64,000 nt of DNA from Gaiellasilicea sp963850995 (lineage in GTDB: Bacteria; Actinomycetota; Thermoleophilia; Gaiellales; Gaiellaceae): contig CAWKNQ010000017.1 of NCBI GenBank assembly GCA_963850995.1, forward strand, positions 26,337 through 90,336. The letters run 5' to 3'. The stretch's first letter is position 1. Each line of letters starts with the position of its first letter. A model generated the notes under the pieces. That model was not told the DNA's origin, searched no databases, and was given only the letters and a program-made list of their open reading frames with translations. Made by a program: the position numbers and the translations under genes. Shown one piece after another: positions 53,309 to 60,499 of the stretch.

Positions 53309-54127
53309 ATGGACCAGCGGCCCATCGGCGTCTTCGACTCTGGCGTGGGCGGCTTGACCGTGCTGCACGAGTGCCTCGTCACGCTCCCGCACGAGGACTT
53401 CGTCTACCTCGGCGACGGTGCTCGGCTCCCGTACGGCCCGCGTCCTCTCGGCGAGCTGCGCCGCTTCGCGCACGAGATCGGCGCCTTCCTCGAGGGGCAG
53501 GGCGTCAAGCTCGTCGTCGTCGCGTGCAACTCGGCGACTGCGGCCGCGCTGCCGGACCTGCAGACCGACCTTCGCGTCCCCGTTGTGGGCGTGATCGCGC
53601 CCGAGGCGCACGCGGCCGTGCAGGCGACGCGGAACCGGCGGGTCGGGTTGCTCGCGACGCACGCGACCGTCTCGAGCGGCCGCTACGCCGAGCTCGTCCA
53701 CGCCCTCGACGCGGGCGTCGAGGTGACTCCGGTCGCCTGCCCGCGGCTCGTGCCGCTGATCGAGGCGGACGATCCGTTCTCCGAGGAGACGAGCGCGGCG
53801 GTGCGCGAGTACGCGGCGCCGCTGAAGGCGGCCGGCGTCGACACGGTCATCCTCGGCTGCACGCACTACCCGCTGATCCGCCCGATCCTGCAGCGCGTCT
53901 TCGGCCGGGACGTGACGCTCGTCTTCTCGGCCGAGGAGACCGCGCGCGAGGTCGCCGAGACGCTCGCGCGGAAGCGGATCGAGAACGACCCCGCGCGCGA
54001 GGGCGCGTACCGCTTCCTCACGACCGGCGACGTCGACGCCTTCCGCGCGATGGGCCGCCGCTTCCTCCAGCTTCCGATCGACGAGGTCGAGCACGTCGAG
54101 CTCGCGACGCTCGAGGCGGCCGCATGA
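53309..54127 (+). CDS. murI: Glutamate racemase
   Basis: 272 residues. Makes D-glutamate for peptidoglycan. The two catalytic cysteines are C73 (VVVACNSATAAAL) and C184 (VILGCTHYPLIRP); D10-S11 (GVFDSGVGGLTVL) and the PYG at 41-43 bind substrate. A TACAAT -10 box (53296-53301) lies seven bases before ATG 53309. The murI-rph-rdgB order is common in actinobacteria, here with an MgtC gene inserted before rdgB. Stop overlaps the rph start. Confidence 0.95.
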   Translation: MDQRPIGVFDSGVGGLTVLHECLVTLPHEDFVYLGDGARLPYGPRPLGELRRFAHEIGAFLEGQGVKLVVVACNSATAAALPDLQTDLRVPVVGVIAPEAHAAVQATRNRRVGLLATHATVSSGRYAELVHALDAGVEVTPVACPRLVPLIEADDPFSEETSAAVREYAAPLKAAGVDTVILGCTHYPLIRPILQRVFGRDVTLVFSAEETAREVAETLARKRIENDPAREGAYRFLTTGDVDAFRAMGRRFLQLPIDEVEHVELATLEAAA

Positions 54128-54843
54128 CGCGCAACGACGGGCGGAGTCGCGACGACGAGCTGCGGCCGCTCGACCTGATCCCCGACTTCGTCGAGCTGGC
54201 GCACGGCTCCGTCCTCTACTCGCAGGGAAAGACGCGCGTGCTCTGCACCGCGATGATCGAGGAGGGCGTGCCGCGCTGGCTCTACCGCTCCGGCCGCGGC
54301 TGGATGACCGCCGAGTACTCGCTCCTGCCGGCCTCGACCGGCGACCGCGTCGCCCGCGAGGCGGCGAAGGGGAAGCAGGGGGGTCGCACGGTCGAGATCC
54401 AGCGGCTGATCGGGCGCGCGCTCCGCTCCGTCTGCGACCTCGAGGCGCTCGGCGAGCGGACGCTCTGGCTCGACTGCGACGTGATCCAGGCCGACGGCGG
54501 CACCCGCTGCGCTGCGATCTCGGGCGCGTACGTCGCCGCGCGCCGGGCACTCGACCGGTTCGGGCTCTCGAAGACGCTGACCGGCCAGGTCGCGGCTGTG
54601 TCCGTCGGCGTCGTCGACGGGCGGGCGCTGCTCGACCTCGACTACGCCGAGGACTCGAGCGCGGAGACGGACATGAACGTCGTCATGACGGCCGACGGGC
54701 GGCTCGTGGAGGTGCAGGCGACGGCCGAGCGCGACCCGTTCACACGCGAGGAGCTGGACGGGCTCCTCGACGTCGCGGCCGGCGGGCTGGAGGTGATCAT
54801 GGCCGCGCAGGACGAGGCCGTCGCAGTAGAACGCGTTGCCTGA
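54124..54843 (+). CDS. rph: Ribonuclease PH
   Basis: 239 residues. Phosphorolytic 3'-5' exoribonuclease that trims tRNA 3' ends. Motifs: AHGSVLYSQGKTRVLCTAMI, GWMTAEYSLLPASTGDRVAR, RTVEIQRLIGRALRSVCDL, LDCDVIQADGGTRCAAISGA and LDLDYAEDSSAETDMNVVM. ATG 54124 overlaps the murI stop by four bases. Full length. Confidence 0.96.
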   Translation: MTRNDGRSRDDELRPLDLIPDFVELAHGSVLYSQGKTRVLCTAMIEEGVPRWLYRSGRGWMTAEYSLLPASTGDRVAREAAKGKQGGRTVEIQRLIGRALRSVCDLEALGERTLWLDCDVIQADGGTRCAAISGAYVAARRALDRFGLSKTLTGQVAAVSVGVVDGRALLDLDYAEDSSAETDMNVVMTADGRLVEVQATAERDPFTREELDGLLDVAAGGLEVIMAAQDEAVAVERVA

Positions 54844-55510
54844 GCTCTCGACAGCCGAGGCGCTGCTGCGGCTCCTCGTCGCCGCCGGGCTCGGGGGTGC
54901 GATCGGCCTCGAACGCGAGCTGCGCGACCACGAGGCGGGCTTCAGGACGCATCTGCTCGTCTCCCTCGGCGCCTGTGTCTTCACGCTCGTCTCGGCGTAC
55001 GCGTGGACGGACTGGACGTTCTCGACGGCGCAGGGCGTCGTTTTCGACCCGACGCGGATCGCTGCGCAGATCGTCACCGGGATCGGTTTCCTCGGCGCCG
55101 GGGCGATCATCGTCCGCGGCATTTCCGTTCGCGGCCTGACGACGGCGGCGACGCTCTGGGTCGTCGCCGCGATCGGCATGGCCGCAGGCGCCGGCTACTA
55201 CCCGGTCGCAGTCGGTGCGGCCGCGCTCGTGCTCGTCTCGCTCGGCCCGCTCAAGCTCGTCAGCAAGTCGCTCATATCCCGCGTGCGCCCCGAGGAGGCG
55301 GAGCTCGCGATCGTGCTCGCGCCCGAGGGCGACGGCTCGCGCGTGCTGGCCCTGATCGAGGAGCTCGGTGGAGAGGTGGACTCGGTCGAGTTCGGCGACG
55401 AGCGGACGGTCGACGTCGTGCTGCGCGCGTCGCGCCGCTCCGAGTCGGCGCGCGTGGCGGAGCGTGTCTCGAAGCTCGAGGACGTCGAGCGCGTGCAATG
55501 GCGTCCGTGA
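54836..55510 (+). CDS. MgtC/SapB-family membrane protein
   Basis: 224 residues from TTG 54836, overlapping rph by eight bases. Four to five helices with the MgtC signatures LLVAAGLGGAIGLERELRDH, GFRTHLLVSLGACVFTLVSA, VTGIGFLGAGAIIVRGISVR and GLTTAATLWVVAAIGMAAGA, then a C-terminal ACT-like domain (from about 150). MgtC proteins act in magnesium or phosphate stress and ATP synthase control; the exact role here is open. It sits between rph and rdgB, overlapping both. Confidence 0.88.
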   Translation: MPELSTAEALLRLLVAAGLGGAIGLERELRDHEAGFRTHLLVSLGACVFTLVSAYAWTDWTFSTAQGVVFDPTRIAAQIVTGIGFLGAGAIIVRGISVRGLTTAATLWVVAAIGMAAGAGYYPVAVGAAALVLVSLGPLKLVSKSLISRVRPEEAELAIVLAPEGDGSRVLALIEELGGEVDSVEFGDERTVDVVLRASRRSESARVAERVSKLEDVERVQWRP

Positions 55511-56058
55511 GGGCGCTGCTCGCCTCGGGCAACAGGCACAAGCTGGAGGAGCTGCGGGCGGCGCTCCCGGGCTGGGAGCTCGAGCTCCTCCCGGCGAGCG
55601 GTTATCCACCCGAGGACGGCGAGACGTACTACGAGAACGCGCTCGGCAAGGCTCGGTTCGGCCGTGGCGCCGCCGGCGACGCGGGCGCGTGGGTGCTCGG
55701 TGAGGACTCCGGGATCGAGGTGGCGGCCCTCGGCGGCGCGCCCGGGATCGCCTCGGCTCGCTGGGCGGAGGACGGTGTGGCGCAGCTCCTCGCCGAGCTC
55801 GACGGCGTTGCCGACCGCCGCGCCCGCTACGTCTGCGAGCTCGTCGCCCTGGCGCCGGACGGCGAGGAACGGCGCGGCAGCGGGCTGCTCGAGGGCGAGG
55901 TCGCAACCGAGCGCCGCGGCGACGAGGGCTTCGGCTACGACCCGATCTTCGTCCCCGCAGGCGAGGAGCGCACGGTCGCGGAGCTCGGCGACGCGTGGAA
56001 GCGGGCCAACTCGCACCGCGCGCGGGCAGCGGCGGCCCTCCGCGCGGCCATGTCCTGA
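55498..56058 (+). CDS. rdgB: XTP/dITP diphosphatase (non-canonical purine NTP pyrophosphatase)
   Basis: 186 residues. Clears inosine and xanthosine triphosphates from the nucleotide pool. The substrate loop LLASGNRHKLEELRAAL, YENALGKAR, the metal-site GEDSGIEVAALGGAPGIASA and GFGYDPIFVPAGEERTVAEL are diagnostic. ATG 55498 overlaps the mgtC gene. After its stop lie four copies of a hairpin repeat. Confidence 0.94.
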   Translation: MASVRALLASGNRHKLEELRAALPGWELELLPASGYPPEDGETYYENALGKARFGRGAAGDAGAWVLGEDSGIEVAALGGAPGIASARWAEDGVAQLLAELDGVADRRARYVCELVALAPDGEERRGSGLLEGEVATERRGDEGFGYDPIFVPAGEERTVAELGDAWKRANSHRARAAAALRAAMS

Positions 56059-56060
56059 GC

Positions 56061-56255
56061 GGACGCGATGGGTCCTGGCCCCGTCATGTCCGAGGTGGAC
56101 GTGAGGGGTCCTGGCCCCGACACGTCCCTTCTGTCCTCCCTTGATGTCCGCGGCGTACGGGCGCCAACCCTGCGGACGTGGCCTGAGTGGACACGAGGGG
56201 TCCTGGCCCCGTCATGTCCCAGGTGGACGTGAGGGGTCCTGGCCCCGTCATGTCC
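56061..56255. repeat. Four copies of a 31-bp hairpin repeat
   Basis: Copies at 56061-56091, 56097-56127, 56189-56219 and 56225-56255. Each has outer arms GGAC..G/C..GTCC, an inner GGGTCCTGGCCCC core that pairs GGGG with CCCC, and small differences at the same positions. They come as two pairs with five-base spacers (GAGGT, CAGGT) separated by 61 bases. The array fills the gap between convergent rdgB and yihY, like a tandem REP-type element or bidirectional terminators. Confidence 0.75.
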
Positions 56256-56257
56256 CG

Positions 56258-57073
56258 TCAGGCCAGGCCTGCCACCTCCTCCTCGTCGCGGCGCGCGTGC
56301 CACCAGTTGACCTCCGCACCGAAGACGATCACGTTCGCCATCACGTAGAGCCAGACGAGCAGGAGCGCCGAGGCGCCGAGCGCCTGCACCGCGACGACCT
56401 CGCTCGAGAGGCGGACGAAGAGCGGCAGCACCTGGAACGTCACCTGGAGGAGCACGGCGGCGAGCGCTGCCCCCGGCCAGACCTCGCGCAGCGACAGCTT
56501 CACGTTGGTCAGCCGTTCGTACGCCAGCACGAGGAAGACGAAGACCGAGAGAGTCGAGAGGGCGGCCGAGAGGGTGTAAGCCACGACCCCGTTGGCGACC
56601 ACGCCGCCGGCGAACCGCTTCAGCAGGTCGTAGCCGAACGACCCGAGCACGAGCCCAATCGCGAGCACGACGATCGAGCCGGCCATGAACAGCGTCGCGA
56701 GATACTTGCCGCGCAGGAAGGAGCGATTCGGCCGGCCGTAGACGATGTTGAATGCCGACTCGAGCACGCTGAAGAGCGACAGCGACGTCCACAGCAGGAA
56801 CGAGGCGCCGATCACGCCCAGCGCCGTCGCGTTCTCGCGGATCTCCTGAACGACCTTGACGATGTTGTCGATCGACTGCGAGGGGAAGAGGTGCTCGAGC
56901 GTCTGGACGAAGTAGCTCGACTCCTCGGCGCGCCCCGTCCAGCCGAGCACGGCGAGCGCGAGGAAGATCAGCGAGACGGACGAGAGCAGCCCGAAGTAGG
57001 CGATCATCGCGGCCAGGTGCGTGCCTCGATCGGCGAAGAACTTCGCGAGGGGTTGCGCCAGCGGTCTGCGCAC
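56258..57073 (-). CDS. YihY/UPF0761-family membrane protein
   Basis: 271 residues from GTG 57073 (upstream in-frame codons overlap the divergent gene). Six helices with family signatures: THLAAMIAYFGLLSSVSLIF, SFLLWTSLSLFSVLESAFN followed by IVYGRPNRSFLRGKYLA, PGAALAAVLLQVTFQVLPLF, and VYMANVIVFGAEVNWWHARR-type ending (YVMANVIVFGAEVNWW). Once misnamed RNase BN; the true function is unknown, possibly transport. Length matches the family. Confidence 0.9.
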   Translation of the reverse strand: MRRPLAQPLAKFFADRGTHLAAMIAYFGLLSSVSLIFLALAVLGWTGRAEESSYFVQTLEHLFPSQSIDNIVKVVQEIRENATALGVIGASFLLWTSLSLFSVLESAFNIVYGRPNRSFLRGKYLATLFMAGSIVVLAIGLVLGSFGYDLLKRFAGGVVANGVVAYTLSAALSTLSVFVFLVLAYERLTNVKLSLREVWPGAALAAVLLQVTFQVLPLFVRLSSEVVAVQALGASALLLVWLYVMANVIVFGAEVNWWHARRDEEEVAGLA

Positions 57074-57094
57074 AGCCGCAGTATCGTCCGGGCG

Positions 57095-57499
57095 ATGGAT
57101 GCCGTGGCCGCGCTGGCAGACCTGACCGAGATCTCGTCGCAGGTCGAGACGGCCGTCGTTCTCGACGACGGCGGCGCGCTGCTCGGGTCGACGCCCGACG
57201 ATCCGGTGCGCAGCGAGCGGCTGGCGCGCACGGGGCTTGACCTGCTCGGAGCCGCACAGCGGCACTTCCAGGAAGGGACGCGGGCGCTGACGCAGCTGGA
57301 GGTCGCGCTTCGCTCGGGGAGCGTGTTCGTCGTCCGCGACGGCGCTCGCAGCATCGTCGCCACGACCGGCGCTGGACCCACCTCCGGGCTCGTCTTCTAC
57401 GACCTGAGGACGTGCCTGCGCGCGCTGGACGACCCGGCGCCGCCGCCCGAGCCGAAGCCGAAGCGGACCCGGACGCGAAAGCCGAAGGCCGATGCGTAG
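57095..57499 (+). CDS. Small protein with a Roadblock/LC7-like domain
   Basis: 134 residues. SSQVETAVVLDDGGALLGST, GLDLLGAAQRHFQEGTRALT and TQLEVALRSGSVFVVRDGAR match the alternating strands and helix of Roadblock/LC7 domains, which in actinobacteria often support small GTPases. The C-terminus is a Pro/Lys/Arg tail (PPPEPKPKRTRTRKPKADA). A TATCGT -10 box (57082-57087) lies seven bases before ATG 57095. It overlaps the next small gene. Confidence 0.65.
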   Translation: MDAVAALADLTEISSQVETAVVLDDGGALLGSTPDDPVRSERLARTGLDLLGAAQRHFQEGTRALTQLEVALRSGSVFVVRDGARSIVATTGAGPTSGLVFYDLRTCLRALDDPAPPPEPKPKRTRTRKPKADA

Positions 57500-57668
57500 G
57501 ACGCTCGTGCTCCTTGCTGCGGCCGGCGGCTCGCTCCTCTACGCCGCCCGCCGGCGCCGTGGCCGCGAGCGGGTGCAGCTCCACTTCGACGACGGCTCGA
57601 CGGTGACGCTGGAACAGGGTGCGCCTGCAGCGGACGAGCTGCTCGCCCTCGCTCGCGGCGTCGTCTAG
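57492..57668 (+). CDS. 58-residue membrane-anchored small protein
   Basis: ATG 57492 overlaps the stop of the Roadblock-like gene by eight bases. The product begins MRRTLVLLAAAGGSLLYAAR, a membrane helix followed by RRRRGRE, and continues with a soluble tail (QLHFDDGSTVTLEQGAPAAD, then ELLALARGVV). Positive-inside charge and codon use consistent with the neighbours support it. Its TAG stop lies one base before the long hairpin at 57670. No family known. Confidence 0.6.
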   Translation: MRRTLVLLAAAGGSLLYAARRRRGRERVQLHFDDGSTVTLEQGAPAADELLALARGVV

Positions 57669-57669
57669 G

Positions 57670-57834
57670 AGATGGTTGATCGGCGGTTAGCGCACTCGCG
57701 GATGACGACCCAGACGCGGCGCCGGGAGCCACCCTCGGCCTTGCCAAGGCAGCCAGCCTTGGCTGCGTCCGAGTGCGGCCCCCGGCTTGGTCTGGATCGC
57801 CCCCGCGAGCACGCCAACCACCGATCAACCATCT
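57670..57834 (-). ncRNA. Candidate minus-strand structured RNA: 165-bp near-full-length hairpin
   Basis: The whole gap between the 58-residue gene and pyrE is an inverted repeat: 19-base outer arms (57670-57688, 57816-57834) with one mismatch, then paired blocks CTCGCGG, CGACCCAGAC, GCCGGGAGCC and CTCGG, ending in a GCCAAGGC-AGCCA-GCCTTGGC tip. I count eight transition differences between the arms; all are A-C or C-A mismatches if read as plus-strand RNA and all become G-U pairs on the minus strand. This favours a structured minus-strand RNA; strand-biased C-to-T change in an inverted duplication is the alternative. The right arm ends one base before the pyrE ATG. No known RNA family recognised. 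Confidence 0.5.
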
Positions 57835-57835
57835 G

Positions 57836-58387
57836 ATGGACGAGCTCGGCACGCGGCTGCGCGAGCACGCCTTGCTCGAGGGGGATTTCCTGCTCCGCTC
57901 CGGCAGGCGCTCGAGCTGGTACCTCGACAAGTACCGCTTCGAGACGCTGCCCGAGCTGCTGGGGCCGCTGGGAGAGCGCCTTGCAGCCGCCGTGCGGGAG
58001 CACGAGCCCGATGCGGTCCGCCTCGCTGCGCCGGCGCTCGGTGCCGTCGCGCTCGCGGCGTCGACCTCGCTTGCGTCAGGGCTGCCGTTCGTGATCGTCC
58101 GCGACACCGCCAAGGAGCACGGCACCGCGAACCGGCTCGAAGGGCCGTTCGAGCGCGGCGAGCTCGTCTGCCTGCTCGAGGACGTCGTCACCTCCGGCGG
58201 TGCCCTTGCGGAGGCCGTCGAGGTCCTGCGCGAGGCCGGGCTGGTCGTCCGGAACGCCGTCTGCGTCGTCGACCGGGAGGAGGGCGGGGCGGACGAGCTC
58301 GCCCGGCGCGGGATCCGGCTGCGGTCCCTCTACCGGGCAGGAGAGTTCGTCCCGGCAGCAAAGATCGCCCAAAATCCGCATGGTTGA
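57836..58387 (+). CDS. pyrE: Orotate phosphoribosyltransferase
   Basis: 183 residues. Joins orotate to PRPP in pyrimidine synthesis. It has LLEGDFLLRSGRRSSWYLDK (orotate-binding region) and the PRPP loop ELVCLLEDVVTSGGALAEAV. ATG 57836 follows the hairpin by a single base, so there is no room for an ordinary ribosome-binding site outside the structure; translation may depend on the hairpin or be leaderless. pyrF lies 2.1 kb downstream. Other pyr genes are not in the window. Confidence 0.92.
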   Translation: MDELGTRLREHALLEGDFLLRSGRRSSWYLDKYRFETLPELLGPLGERLAAAVREHEPDAVRLAAPALGAVALAASTSLASGLPFVIVRDTAKEHGTANRLEGPFERGELVCLLEDVVTSGGALAEAVEVLREAGLVVRNAVCVVDREEGGADELARRGIRLRSLYRAGEFVPAAKIAQNPHG

Positions 58388-58399
58388 GCCACGGAACCG

Positions 58400-58428
58400 T
58401 TGAGGCAGTCCGATGCGGCTGTTAGGGT
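58400..58428 (+). promoter_or_regulatory. Promoter of the HU gene (TTGAGG, 17 bp, TAGGGT)
   Basis: TTGAGG at 58400-58405 and TAGGGT at 58423-58428 with a 17-base spacer. Unlike most starts here, it is followed by a leader of about 35 bases with an AGGAGG ribosome-binding site (58456-58461 region) before GTG 58471, as expected for a highly translated gene. Confidence 0.65.
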
Positions 58429-58470
58429 GGCCGCCAGTTTCCGTACTTCCACGACAGGAGGAGTGGCAAA

Positions 58471-58752
58471 GTGACGAAGCAGGAGTTCGTTGACGCGGTC
58501 GCATCGAGGGCGAATCTGTCCCGTCGCGACGCAGGCGCCGCGGTGGAGGCGGTCCTCGACACCGTCACCGACACGCTCAAGAGGCGCGACACGATCACGT
58601 TCACCGGGTTCGGCAAGTTCTCGACGAGCGAGCGCGCTGCGCGCGAGGGTGTCAACCCGCGCAACCCGAGCCAGAAGGTGCACATCCCCGCTGCGACGGT
58701 GCCGAAGTTCTCGGCCGGCAGCCAGCTGAAGGCAGCCGTCAAGGGCTCGTAG
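58471..58752 (+). CDS. hup: HU-family DNA-binding protein
   Basis: 93 residues from GTG 58471 with a strong AGGAGG site. MTKQEFVDAVASRANLSRRD, then DTITFTGFGKFSTSERAARE and GVNPRNPSQKVHIPAATVPK hold the HU beta-arm with its conserved RNP(x)T-like NPRNPSQ. It ends at residue 93 without the long Lys/Ala-rich tail of mycobacterial HupB. A nucleoid protein that bends DNA. A strong terminator follows. Confidence 0.93.
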   Translation: MTKQEFVDAVASRANLSRRDAGAAVEAVLDTVTDTLKRRDTITFTGFGKFSTSERAAREGVNPRNPSQKVHIPAATVPKFSAGSQLKAAVKGS

Positions 58753-58775
58753 CCCCGGCTGCTCCTCCGCAAACC

Positions 58776-58823
58776 ACGAGTGCCGCACCCGTGGGCGTCC
58801 ACGGTGCGGCGCTCGTTTCTTTC
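58776..58823 (+). terminator. Rho-independent terminator after hup
   Basis: ACGAGTGCCGCACCCGTGG pairs with CCACGGTGCGGCGCTCGT around GCGT, giving an 18-bp stem with one bulge and one mismatch, followed by TTTCTTTCTT. The clearest intrinsic terminator in the window. Its T-tract runs into the -35 region of the next gene. Confidence 0.85.
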
Positions 58824-58852
58824 TTGCAGGCGAACGTATGTTCGCTTACGCT
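58824..58852 (+). promoter_or_regulatory. SOS promoter: LexA box between -35 and -10
   Basis: TTGCAG (58824-58829) and TACGCT (58847-58852) are 17 bases apart, and the spacer holds CGAACGTATGTTCG (58831-58844), which matches the actinobacterial/Gram-positive LexA box CGAAC-N4-GTTCG. LexA bound here would block the promoter. The -10 box ends six bases before GTG 58859, implying a leaderless mRNA. Confidence 0.8.
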
Positions 58853-58858
58853 TGGGTC

Positions 58859-60490
58859 GTGCAGCTCTCGTTCGACGCCGCCGACCGCCTCGTCGAGCTC
58901 GTCCAGGCCCGCCACGGGCCGGTTCCGGCCGAGGATGCGGCGCGTGCCCTCTACGCGCTCCGCCACGTCCCCGCCGGGCTCGCCCGCTCGCTGCTCGACG
59001 ACGTCGTCGTCGGCGACGCCCGCCTCGCCTGGCGCGGCGCAAGCGTCGGGCTCGCCGAGCCTCCGGGCGCCGGGGTTGCGCTCGAGGCGGCGACCTACGT
59101 CGTCGTCGACCTCGAGACGACCGGCCTCTCGCCCGGCACCTCGGCGATCTGCGAGATCGGCGCCGTTCGGGTCCGCGGCCTCGACCTCGCCGAGCGGTTC
59201 GAGACGCTCGTCAATCCCCGGCGACCCCTGCCCGCTCCGATCGCGGCGCTGACCGGAATCGACCCTGCGGCGCTGCGCGGCGCACCGGCGGTTGAGCTCG
59301 CGGTTCGTCGCTTCCTCGATTTCGCGGGTGATGCAGTCCTCGTCGCCCACAACGCCCGCTTCGACGTCGGCTTCCTCGACCGCGAGGTGGAGCGGCTGAC
59401 GGGCCGGCGGATCGCGGCGCCGGTTGTCGACACCGTCTGGCTCGCCCGACGCTTGCTCGCCGGCCGGCTCCGCCGCGTCGGCCTTGCTTCGCTCGCGCAC
59501 TTCTTCGGCACCGGCACGAGGCCCTGCCACCGCGCTCTGCCGGACGCCGAGGCGACGGCGGAGATCCTGCTCGCGCTCCTCGGCCTCGCGCAGGAACACG
59601 GTGCGAGGACCGTGTCCGACGTCGTCGACCTCGCCGCGCCGCGGGCGCGCCGGCTCGCCGGCAAGCGCTTCCTCGTCGCCGGGGCGCCGTCCCGGCCTGG
59701 CGTCTACCTCTTCCGCGACCGCACAGACCGGGTGCTCTACGTCGGCCGCGCCCGTGACCTGCGCGCGCGGTTGCGTTCGTACTTCCGCACCGAGCGGCAG
59801 CGCCCAGCGGTCGAGGCGGCGCTCGGCGCGGTCGAGCGGATCGAATGGCGCGTGCTCGGGTCGGAGCTCGAAGCCGCGCTCGAGGAGCTGCGCCTGCTCC
59901 GCGAGCTGCGGCCGCCGGCGAACGCCCGCAGCGTGCGACCCGACCGCCACGTCTATCTGCGCCGCCGCGGCTCGGGCTGGTGCGTGACCGAGGCGCCGGG
60001 CCTGTACGGGCCGCTGAAGAGCCGGCGCCTCGCGGGTGCCGCCGCGCGCGCGCTCGGAGACTGGGAGGGAGAGCCGGCTGCTGCGCTTCCCCGCGTCCGC
60101 GCGAGATTGCGGCGGCTCTCGTCCGACCTTCGCTTCGAGGACGCGGCACGGCTCCGCGACCGGATCACCGCGCTCGAGGAAGTCGTCGCGGCGCTCGCCG
60201 AGCTCGAGCGCCTGCGCGCGCTCGAGCTCTGCCTGCTCGTTCCTGCGACCGAGGAAGGGTTTCGGCGCGCATTCTTCGTCTCCCGCGGCCGGGTCGCCGC
60301 AGCGCGGACGCTCCTCGCCGGCGAGGCCGGCCGGGGCGAGGTCGAGGCGGGTCTCGCGGCGGCGTCCCGGGCCGAAGACTCGCTCGACGCGGCCGACGCC
60401 GACGAGCTGCTCCTGATCGGCTCCTTCCTCCGCCGGCCGCCGCCGGAGCTGGAGGTGGTGCCGTTGGCGACGCTCCGACGTGCTGCCTAG
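58859..60490 (+). CDS. DEDDh exonuclease fused to a UvrC-like GIY-YIG nuclease module
   Basis: 543 residues. After about 75 residues, a DnaQ-type exonuclease domain: YVVVDLETTGLSPGTSAICE (Asp and Glu), LVAHNARFDVGFLDREVERL and CHRALPDAEATAEILLALL (HxAxxD). Then GIY-YIG: PGVYLFRDRTDRVLYVGRAR and DLRARLRSYFRTERQRP; finally a UVR-like helical hairpin (LRFEDAARLRDRITALEEVV). This fusion resembles mycobacterial Rv2191 and Cho-type proteins in excision repair. I start at GTG 58859 because an upstream ATG (58838) lies inside the LexA box, upstream of the -10. SOS control fits a repair role. Confidence 0.88.
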   Translation: MQLSFDAADRLVELVQARHGPVPAEDAARALYALRHVPAGLARSLLDDVVVGDARLAWRGASVGLAEPPGAGVALEAATYVVVDLETTGLSPGTSAICEIGAVRVRGLDLAERFETLVNPRRPLPAPIAALTGIDPAALRGAPAVELAVRRFLDFAGDAVLVAHNARFDVGFLDREVERLTGRRIAAPVVDTVWLARRLLAGRLRRVGLASLAHFFGTGTRPCHRALPDAEATAEILLALLGLAQEHGARTVSDVVDLAAPRARRLAGKRFLVAGAPSRPGVYLFRDRTDRVLYVGRARDLRARLRSYFRTERQRPAVEAALGAVERIEWRVLGSELEAALEELRLLRELRPPANARSVRPDRHVYLRRRGSGWCVTEAPGLYGPLKSRRLAGAAARALGDWEGEPAAALPRVRARLRRLSSDLRFEDAARLRDRITALEEVVAALAELERLRALELCLLVPATEEGFRRAFFVSRGRVAAARTLLAGEAGRGEVEAGLAAASRAEDSLDAADADELLLIGSFLRRPPPELEVVPLATLRRAA

Positions 60491-60499
60491 TCTTGCCGC

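Noticed and set aside
56061..56255. CRISPR array
   Set aside because: Repeats are self-complementary over their full length and the gaps are 5, 61 and 5 bases, not uniform spacers; no cas gene nearby.
57670..57834. Miniature transposable element for the long hairpin
   Set aside because: Kept only as an alternative: no target-site duplication is visible at its edges and no second copy exists in the window.
58838..58858. ATG 58838 as the start of the DEDDh/GIY-YIG gene
   Set aside because: It falls within the LexA box and upstream of the -10 element, so it would not be in the mRNA from that promoter.
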